This document shows, one piece after another, positions 57,598-64,000 of a DNA stretch of 64,000 nt. Under the pieces are notes generated by a model, which saw only the letters and a list, made by a program, of their open reading frames with translations, was not told the DNA's origin and did no database searches. A program made the translations under genes and the position numbers. How positions within the stretch are numbered: position 1 is the stretch's first letter; the number at the start of each line of letters is the position of its first letter. Source of the DNA: Plutella xylostella (Eukaryota; Arthropoda; Insecta; Lepidoptera; Plutellidae); NCBI RefSeq assembly GCF_932276165.1, contig NC_064006.1, positions 6,400,501-6,464,500 on the forward strand. The letters are read 5' to 3'.

Positions 57598-58195
57598 CCC
57601 CAATAACTATAATTTTCACCACTTTTTCGCCATAATATCTTACGTCCATCCTTGTCTGACTTTTCATCACTAAATATCACAACATTGTTGCACCAATCAA
57701 AGTTTAAAATAGTCAGTCGCAAAACGCACACTGTTTCGACGATGCTGATCGGTTAGAGCAATTTTCTTCGCCGGCCTCCGACACCGCAACCCAGCAGCAC
57801 GCAAGTGAACCCGTACGGATTGTAGGGATATAGGATAGATTATGTGTTGGGGCCGTAGAACGGGTGCTGCAGAACGGATCAGCGCTATGTGCAGCTACGA
57901 TTTCTCGATGGCGTGGTGATCCATCCGTATAGACGCCTACTGTTTACATGTCCCGAATCTGCGTATCGGTGAACCCATAATTGAACAGTTCTCCTCTGCA
58001 AACAAAAAAAACAAATACTTAGCATATAGAAATACAAATATTCTAACAATAAAATAAAATGTTTGCAATTCTATGTTACTTACCGTTAAACGTCTTGCGA
58101 TTTCACTAATTGTAATATTTTGTTCATATAAATACAATTATCTCCGCCTTTTTGAACATGGTTTAGTTTAAGTAAGTTAAGACTTTCCATAGTGA
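57598..58195 (-). pseudogene. Tc1-like transposase remnant with a possible intron
   Basis: On the minus strand the helix-turn-helix reads EQNITISEIARRLTV, then a GTAAGT...TTTGCAG segment, then RRTVQLWVHRYADSGHV. Next come VRVHLRAAGLRCRRPAKK and LTDQHRRNSVRFA, and finally the first catalytic region VIFSDEK. Several frameshifts and stops break it, and the second and third catalytic residues are missing. The intron-like segment (about 57999-58083) has consensus ends. Family assignment rests on the HTH, the AGLR..RPAKK..L.DQHR block and the SDEK. Confidence 0.65.
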
Positions 58196-58462
58196 CTGCG
58201 AAGAGTAATTAATCACAAAGTGAATCACTATGCAGATGCAGAGGTGAATTGTCACTAAAACTAAAAACAAATTTCGTTTATTCATATTGTATGAGGGTAG
58301 AATGGTTTTAATTCTCAAATGAAGAACGAATCATATATTTTTGGCGAAGAGAAATAGTCGACAGCTATGCAGCTTATAGTCATTTGTCAGTTTCAAATAA
58401 ATTAATTTTATACTCAACAGCGTTTAAATAACGCAAACTTTGAATTAAGTAAAATAAAAATA

Positions 58463-58535
58463 ACCATCAGAGGACTCGAACTCACGACCTATGTTTCATA
58501 AGTCTAACATTCTACCAATGAGCTACGAAGTGTAT
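58463..58535 (-). repeat. tRNA-like sequence
   Basis: On the minus strand TAGCTCATTGGTAGAA (A box) and GAGTTCGAGTCC (B box) are at tRNA spacing. The anticodon loop would be 10 nt and the T stem is weak, so this is a pseudo-tRNA or SINE head rather than a working tRNA. Confidence 0.4.
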
Positions 58536-58660
58536 AGACACAAGCAGTGAAATTTTGCTTCACTTCAATTTTATAACTATTTAACTAACAATACCGGTTG
58601 ATATTTTTATGTCACAGCTGGTATACGGGCGTTTGCCTACGCGCAAACTCGTTTGTGCTG

Positions 58661-58685
58661 TTGTGTGTGTGTGTGTGTGTGTGTG
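58661..58685. repeat. (GT)n microsatellite
   Basis: About 12 uninterrupted GT units. Confidence 0.9.
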
Positions 58686-58807
58686 GTTTGTTACTGGTGT
58701 GTAAAACCGATTTCTGCGTTTATGCACACATAGACAACGTTAGTGTGCACACATACACTACGTTAGTGTGCCCTGCCAACCATTTGACGTTGCCGTGTGA
58801 TGTGTGT

Positions 58808-58861
58808 AATACACAATTATGACATACTTAATGTACATTAAGTATGTCATAATTGTGTATT
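58808..58861. repeat. Perfect 54-bp palindrome without spacer
   Basis: 27-bp arms meet at 58834/58835 with no loop. The arm core is CACAATTATGACATACTTAA. It could extrude as a cruciform, mark a collapsed MITE, or be an assembly artefact. Confidence 0.9.
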
Positions 58862-59271
58862 CTGTTAATTTCTATGGTTTATACATACAAGGCGCAGACA
58901 TTACAAGTACTATCCGTTATAAATTGGTTAGATACTGAAAACAGTAATTCTGCCAAAAAAACAGTTATTAGTGTTGGTGTTTTTCTTAAGTTTTTCTGTT
59001 TGACTAGTTTATTAAACGACATGGTTAAATTTTATGCGAGCACGTCATTTATACTCTGTATTAATAGAAACTGCACTTTATTATAACCTAAAAAAATATA
59101 AAGTAAACAAGAATTTGACCTCATACTAAAATTCCTACTTACCGAAAAGCGCGTTGTAATATTAAAGTGCGTTGCATTTTGAAGTCCACCATATTAAATG
59201 ATATTACTATACTATAACCTCAAAATCAATGCAAACAATGGAAAATCAATGTGATTTTCATTCCCGCCATG

Positions 59272-59276
59272 CCACA
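59272..59276. repeat. Target duplication CCACA, left
   Basis: Identical to 63223-63227; five bases is the normal length for Ty3/Gypsy elements. Confidence 0.9.
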
Positions 59277-59365
59277 TGTGGGGTATTTGGATATCATTGT
59301 ATGTGGGTACCGTATAGTTATAATAAAGTTAGTTAGCGATTACTGCTTGTTTCATTGACATCACA
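59277..59365 (+). repeat. 5' LTR
   Basis: 89 bp, TG...CA ends, identical base for base to 63134-63222. Confidence 0.92.
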
Positions 59366-59489
59366 CTGGCGACGGGAGTGAAAAATAAACAAATATTAAT
59401 AAATACGCGTGTGAAAAGTGGTTATCAGAGTGATTCGTTGTGTAATCGGTACTTTTATTAACGTTATAGTCGGAAAGGTGACGATAATA

Positions 59490-59600
59490 ATGCCGATCGG
59501 TAAAATTGAGCCATTCGATCTGAATTCCAAACAATGGCCGGCCTACGTGCGTCGTGTCAAACAATTCATTTTACTGAACGAGATAAAAGCCGAGTTATAA
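59490..59600 (+). pseudogene. gag N-terminus, ended by a premature stop
   Basis: Starts ATG at 59490 (MPIGKIEPFDL) and runs to a TAA at 59598-59600. The same frame continues directly into the next ORF as VPMLITVVGEA, so the stop interrupts one original Gag reading frame. Confidence 0.8.
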
Positions 59601-59606
59601 GTACCT

Positions 59607-62600
59607 ATGCTGATAACGGTCGTAGGCGAAGCGACTTATGCATTGATGTGTGACCTATGTGCTCCTGAAGACCCTGAGACAAAATCATTCGACACATTGG
59701 TGAAACTCGTGACCGGCCATCTTGAGCCCCAACGCTCGGAAATAGCGGAGAGGCATGTGTTCCGTCAGAGGCGGCAGCGAGCCGGCGAAACCCTCACGGA
59801 ATATCTTCAACATTTAAAACATTTTGCGGTCACGTGTAATTTTGGCACCAAACTAGAAGAAAATCTCCGTGATCAATTTGTGTCGGGTCTCGGAAGTGAC
59901 GTCATGAGGTCAAGGATCTTTGCCGAGAAAGAGATCGACTACAACAAGGCAGTGGAGCTAGCTCTGGCGCTGGAGGCAGCAGACAGGCACGCGGAGGTCG
60001 CCAGCACGAGTGGCGGCGGCGGCGGCGGCGGCAGCGCGGCGGGCGAGGGCCTGCATGCAGTGCGGGGGCGGCGGGGCGGCGGCGGGGGCGACGTCAAATC
60101 AAGTAATTTGTCATTATATGTAATTAAAGGTGGGGGTAGACCGTTGCTAGGCAGAGATTGGTTGCGAGCATTGAATGTAACACAGATCACTATGAATGAA
60201 TTGGTGGATGATCCTTTCGTGAGCCGGCTAACTAAAGATTATCCAGAGGTTTTTACTGACAAGTTAGGGACTTGTAAGAAATCATTTCGTTTAGAGCTCT
60301 CAGATTGCAGCGGTGTGTACGTGCGCGCGCGGCCCGTGCCGCTGGCGCTGCGGGCGCGCGTCGAGCGGGAACTCGAGCGCCTCGAGCGGGACGGCTCCAT
60401 CTACCGCGTGGAGCATTCCAACTTCGGTACTCCGATTGTACCCGTCATCAAAGAGAACGGGGATATACGCATTTGTGGGGATTACAAAGTAACTATCAAC
60501 CCTAAGCTAAAACGGGATTTTTACCCGTTACCGCGGATCGAGGAGCTATTCGCTAAGTTGAGTAACGGGGAAGAATACACAAAAATCGATCTTCGACATG
60601 CTTATGAACAAGTTATGTTAGATGACGATTCACAACCGTACACAGCGATAACAACACACATAGGTACATTTGTGTATAGACGTACACCGTACGGGTTGTC
60701 CTGTGTGCCGGAAAAGTTTCAGAAATTAATGGAGGAGACGCTGCACGGGCTGCCGGGCACGGTGGTGTTCTTGGACGATATCTGTATCACGGGGGCTGAC
60801 CGGGAGGAGCACTTACGCAATCTGAGGGCTGTACTCGACCGATTACGTCACATGGGTTTAACCGTTAAGTTATCTAAGTGTAGTTTTCTACAAAAAAGTG
60901 TAACCTATCTAGGGTTTATTATTGATAAGGAGGGATTACATCCGGATCCATCCAAACTCGAGGCGATAACCAGAGTACCAACGCCGAATGACGTCACGCA
61001 ATTAAAAAGTTTTCTCGGGTTATTAAATTACTATGGTAAATTTATACCTAACCTTAGTACTATTTTGCATCCTTTACATGCACTTTTAAAAAAGGACGTT
61101 CGTTGGACCTGGAGTTCGCAATGCGAGAAGGCATTTGAAGATGCAAAACGTGCATTATTGAGTGATTGTGTACTAGCTCACTACGAGGAGGGGCGGCCGC
61201 TCGTGTTGTCGGTGGACAGCAGCTCGTACGGGGTGGGCGCGGTGCTGGCGCATGTGTTCCCGGACGGGTCGGAGCGCCCGGTCAGCTGCGCCTCGCGCAC
61301 GCTAAATGATGCCGAGAAACATTACAGCCAATTAGACAAAGAGGCTTTAGCCATCTTCTATGGTATAACGAAACATCACCAATACTTATTTGGTCGAAAG
61401 TTTGTGCTCCGGACGGATCATAAGCCGTTGACATACATATTTGGGGACAAACATGGCATTCCGCAGACAGCGGCGAGCAGGCTGCAGCGGTGGGTGGCGC
61501 GGCTGGCCGGCTATGACTATAAGGTCGAGTTTGTGAAGTCACAAGACAATGGTCCCGCGGATGCATTGTCGAGACTACCGTTACCGTACGAGCGGCGGCT
61601 CCCCACTGCACAAACAATTGATTATATATTTTTGATGGGAGAAATATTGCCAGTAAATTTTCAAGATGTTGTTAAAGAAACTGAAAAGGACCCAACTCTT
61701 TGTAAAATTGTGTCTTATGTAACATTAGGCTGGCCTGTTTCCGCGGCTGATTGTAAAGAGGGAGAAAAAGAGTTTTTTGATAGGAAAAACAATATATTTG
61801 TGAATCAGGGTTGTTTATTGTATAAATATAGAATTGTTATTCCGTTGTCATTACGACGCAAGGTGCTGCAGGAAATCCACGAAGGTCACTTAGGAATGAA
61901 TAAAATGAAAAACATTGCTCGCGGGTATGTATATTGGCCGAATATCGACCGAGACATTGAGGAGCTGTGCCGCGCGTGCGAGGCGTGCCGCTCCGTGCGG
62001 GACGCGCCCGCGCGCGCGCCGCTGCACCCCTGGGAGTTCCCGCAGCACCCCTGGCAGCGCCTACACGCTGATTTCGCTGATTGTGCCGGCAAACGCTTCC
62101 TAGTTGTGGTGGATGCCCACTCAAAATGGATAGAAGTAGTACAAATGTCAAGTACCACAGCTAGTTTCACTGTGAAGGCATTAAGGTCTATTTTTGCACG
62201 ATTTGGTTTGCCTGCGCAATTGGTTACAGACAACGGGCCGCCGTTTTTGTCAGACGATTTTAAAACGTATTGTTTAAAGAATTGTATCAAACACACGACA
62301 TCGGCGCCATATCGACCGCAAGGTAATGGGGAAGCGGAGAATGCGGTAAAAACTATTAAAAAATGTATTAAAAGGGCGGTATTTGAAAGCGAAGACATTA
62401 CGATCGCTTTGGACAAATTTTTGTTTAACTATAGAAACTGTGAGCACGCGACTACGGGGGTGGCCCCGGCGGTGGCACTGTGCGGGCGCAGGCTGCGGGG
62501 CCGGCTGGACGCGCTGCGCCCGGGCGGGGCCGCCGCCGCCGCCGCCGCCGTGCGCGCGCGCCAGGACCAGCAGGTGGCGGCTGCCGGCGGCCGCGCCGCT

Positions 62601-63062
62601 GACTTTCAGGTCGGTGAGTCAGTTCTTGCACGTGACTATTCACAGAGGGGAGATAAATGGGTCGAGGGTCGAGTGACAGCGAAAACGGGTCCGGTTTCGT
62701 ATACAGTGGATGTCGGGAAGGGCGCAGAATGGCGTCGACATCAGGACCAGGTCATTTCGGTGCAGAATAAGCATAAATATTCCTTGTCGCGTACTAGTAC
62801 TGGTAGTGCGGGTTCAGACGGTACTTTGCTTGAGTCAGATGGCGGCGATGTCGAGTCGCGCTCGGCCACCGCAGGGGTGGATGCGGAGGGCGACACGCGC
62901 AGCGAGGCACCAGGCCCCGAGGCCCAGGGCCGCGCGGAGCCCGCGGGGGCTGCGGCCGCGGCCACCACACTCACTCCGCCTCCGCCTCCGCTGGGAGCCA
63001 CCGCGCGCACACAGCGCGCATACCAACGATCGATTAGGCATAAAATATTAGAAATAGATTAA
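59607..63062 (+). CDS. Gypsy Gag-Pol polyprotein, internally deleted
   Basis: 1,151 codons in one frame. Residues 1 to about 135 are the rest of Gag (capsid-like, LTEYLQHLKHFA), followed by glycine-rich sequence. At about residue 161-164 the frame jumps into the end of the protease domain (GGGRPLLGRDWLRAL); the Gag zinc knuckle and the protease active site are missing. Reverse transcriptase has D328 in KIDLRHAY and D390-D391 in FLDDI. RNase H has D537 in SVDSSS. Integrase has an HHCC zinc region (HEGHLGMNK to ACEACR) and the core D822, D875 and E911 with 35 residues between the last two. The lineage resembles mag and K02A2.6-type elements. The C-terminus is Ala/Pro-rich. Confidence 0.9.
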   Translation: MLITVVGEATYALMCDLCAPEDPETKSFDTLVKLVTGHLEPQRSEIAERHVFRQRRQRAGETLTEYLQHLKHFAVTCNFGTKLEENLRDQFVSGLGSDVMRSRIFAEKEIDYNKAVELALALEAADRHAEVASTSGGGGGGGSAAGEGLHAVRGRRGGGGGDVKSSNLSLYVIKGGGRPLLGRDWLRALNVTQITMNELVDDPFVSRLTKDYPEVFTDKLGTCKKSFRLELSDCSGVYVRARPVPLALRARVERELERLERDGSIYRVEHSNFGTPIVPVIKENGDIRICGDYKVTINPKLKRDFYPLPRIEELFAKLSNGEEYTKIDLRHAYEQVMLDDDSQPYTAITTHIGTFVYRRTPYGLSCVPEKFQKLMEETLHGLPGTVVFLDDICITGADREEHLRNLRAVLDRLRHMGLTVKLSKCSFLQKSVTYLGFIIDKEGLHPDPSKLEAITRVPTPNDVTQLKSFLGLLNYYGKFIPNLSTILHPLHALLKKDVRWTWSSQCEKAFEDAKRALLSDCVLAHYEEGRPLVLSVDSSSYGVGAVLAHVFPDGSERPVSCASRTLNDAEKHYSQLDKEALAIFYGITKHHQYLFGRKFVLRTDHKPLTYIFGDKHGIPQTAASRLQRWVARLAGYDYKVEFVKSQDNGPADALSRLPLPYERRLPTAQTIDYIFLMGEILPVNFQDVVKETEKDPTLCKIVSYVTLGWPVSAADCKEGEKEFFDRKNNIFVNQGCLLYKYRIVIPLSLRRKVLQEIHEGHLGMNKMKNIARGYVYWPNIDRDIEELCRACEACRSVRDAPARAPLHPWEFPQHPWQRLHADFADCAGKRFLVVVDAHSKWIEVVQMSSTTASFTVKALRSIFARFGLPAQLVTDNGPPFLSDDFKTYCLKNCIKHTTSAPYRPQGNGEAENAVKTIKKCIKRAVFESEDITIALDKFLFNYRNCEHATTGVAPAVALCGRRLRGRLDALRPGGAAAAAAAVRARQDQQVAAAGGRAADFQVGESVLARDYSQRGDKWVEGRVTAKTGPVSYTVDVGKGAEWRRHQDQVISVQNKHKYSLSRTSTGSAGSDGTLLESDGGDVESRSATAGVDAEGDTRSEAPGPEAQGRAEPAGAAAAATTLTPPPPPLGATARTQRAYQRSIRHKILEID

Positions 63063-63133
63063 AATGTATTTGGTTAGTTATAGTTTGTATTAGTACTTAG
63101 TAGTTTATGTAAACTTATAAAAGGGGGGACATA

Positions 63134-63222
63134 TGTGGGGTATTTGGATATCATTGTATGTGGGTACCGTATAGTTATAATAAAGTTAGTTAGCGATTAC
63201 TGCTTGTTTCATTGACATCACA
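63134..63222 (+). repeat. 3' LTR
   Basis: 89 bp, identical to 59277-59365. Confidence 0.92.
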
Positions 63223-63227
63223 CCACA
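63223..63227. repeat. Target duplication CCACA, right
   Basis: Matches 59272-59276. Confidence 0.9.
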
Positions 63228-64000
63228 GAGAGAGCGTCCGGAAATCCCGGTCAATTTTCACTAAACGAACCACTATGTTTACAAATGTTGCGTCGTGGTT
63301 AGTTCGCGCCGCGTTTCTGAACGATGTGTTCTCTTTGCATCTGTTTAATTTAACCCAGGTCAATTATAATCTAGGTGTAGTAGCTGTATCTAATGTCATC
63401 AAAGTGACCATTTTTGTAGTATAAAGTTATAAGTAAGTAGAGAGATGCCTGTGGTTCCAGCTGAGCACTGGAGAATTGTTTCGTGCGGCAGCCTCTAAGA
63501 CGGAAATCAGCAGGAACGTTTGCTAGGAGATGGCACTAGTAGAAGAATAAGAAGAGAGATGCCATTTTGAATTGTATATTTTTCGTAGGGTTGACTTTTT
63601 TGACTGTTGTTGGAGATTGGAGATCATAAGTCACAAGAATAAACAGTCAATATAGAAAACCCAAATTGGAATATAAAATGGTGCAATAAATCAATTGTAT
63701 GCCGATAAAAAATACAGTATAAAACATCAACATAAGAAATAATATTAAAAAGTTCGAATACCAAGTAAGACAGAGGAAAATACTTTTTGAACAAATTTTG
63801 CGCAAACGAACGTTATTTCCGGCCAGTCTGTTTTATGACGCTCTCTAGCTGCAGGCTAAACGTGCAATACGCGACAGACAAGTTTGAATACAGAACACAA
63901 AATATTTCCATTAACTAGCATTTTGAATTTAGAATAAAACAAAACTGGCAGCCGCAGCCGAAAGAAAGAAACGTGATTTTGACGCTTTCTAATTTAGATA
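63228..64000. other. Intergenic sequence, no gene seen
   Basis: No domain in the short ORF at 63212-63424, which starts inside the LTR. No repeat ends recognised. Confidence 0.4.

Larger units (their letters stand above)
59277..63222 (+). mobile_element. Ty3/Gypsy LTR retrotransposon, mag-like
   Basis: 3,946 bp. The two 89-bp LTRs are identical, start TGTGGGG, end ATCACA and contain AATAAA. A CTGGCGAC-type sequence after the 5' LTR is the likely primer-binding site. A purine tract AAAAGGGGGGACATA precedes the 3' LTR. Identical LTRs imply recent insertion, yet the coding region is damaged (stop in gag; zinc knuckle and most of protease missing), so it probably moved using proteins from an intact relative. 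Confidence 0.93.

Noticed and set aside
59418..59490. Gag start at 59418
   Set aside because: The first ATG in this frame with Gag-like sequence after it is at 59490; the earlier codons are leader sequence.
61886..62416. 176-codon minus-strand ORF
   Set aside because: It is the antisense shadow of the Gypsy integrase.

Overview
The window is nuclear DNA from a moth or butterfly (order Lepidoptera). It is AT-rich, has long introns and is packed with transposable elements. The repeat types support Lepidoptera: a Helitron-like element starting TC and ending CTAG, tRNA-headed SINEs, RTE fragments ending in TGATGATG, and a Ty3/Gypsy element with very short LTRs like the mag lineage. No bacterial gene organisation, CRISPR array or rRNA was seen.

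One host gene is well supported: the HMX/Nkx5-class homeobox gene (Hmx) on the plus strand. It has three coding exons, 2675-2952, 9945-10054 and 14691-15331. They join in phase to 342 residues, with an eh1-like repressor motif near the N-terminus and a complete homeodomain at residues 207-266. A splice acceptor just before the first coding exon implies at least one further non-coding exon upstream. Introns 1 (7.0 kb) and 2 (4.6 kb) hold MITEs, SINEs, a Helitron-like element and possible regulatory clusters.

The rest is mobile DNA in many layers. In order: an ORF1-only LINE-like insertion (610-2589, minus); an apparently intact mariner (16635-17925); a 5'-truncated RTE LINE with an 81-bp MITE inside it (21942-23915); a LINE reverse-transcriptase fragment (29561-31440, minus); Helitron-like copies (32.1 and 33.0 kb); a SINE inside a MITE (37.6-38.0 kb); a MITE holding two other MITEs (39289-40059); an inverted-repeat structure with promoter-bearing arms (43770-48600); a CR1-group LINE with both ORFs open (about 52.8-57.5 kb); a Tc1-like transposase remnant (57.6-58.2 kb); and a mag-like Ty3/Gypsy element with identical 89-bp LTRs and a perfect 5-bp target duplication (59277-63222).

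The most unusual observations are these. (1) A perfect 174-bp inverted repeat flanks about 4.4 kb; each arm carries a correctly spaced TATA box and initiator pointing inward, and the right arm lies within a 300-bp element with 62-bp perfect TIRs. (2) An ORF1-only retroelement has target duplications and sits at the centre of an older palindrome. (3) A tRNA-derived SINE family ends in poly(T), and a second SINE family with a different tRNA-like head shares its 3' tail. All calls come from reading the sequence by eye; no database search was run.
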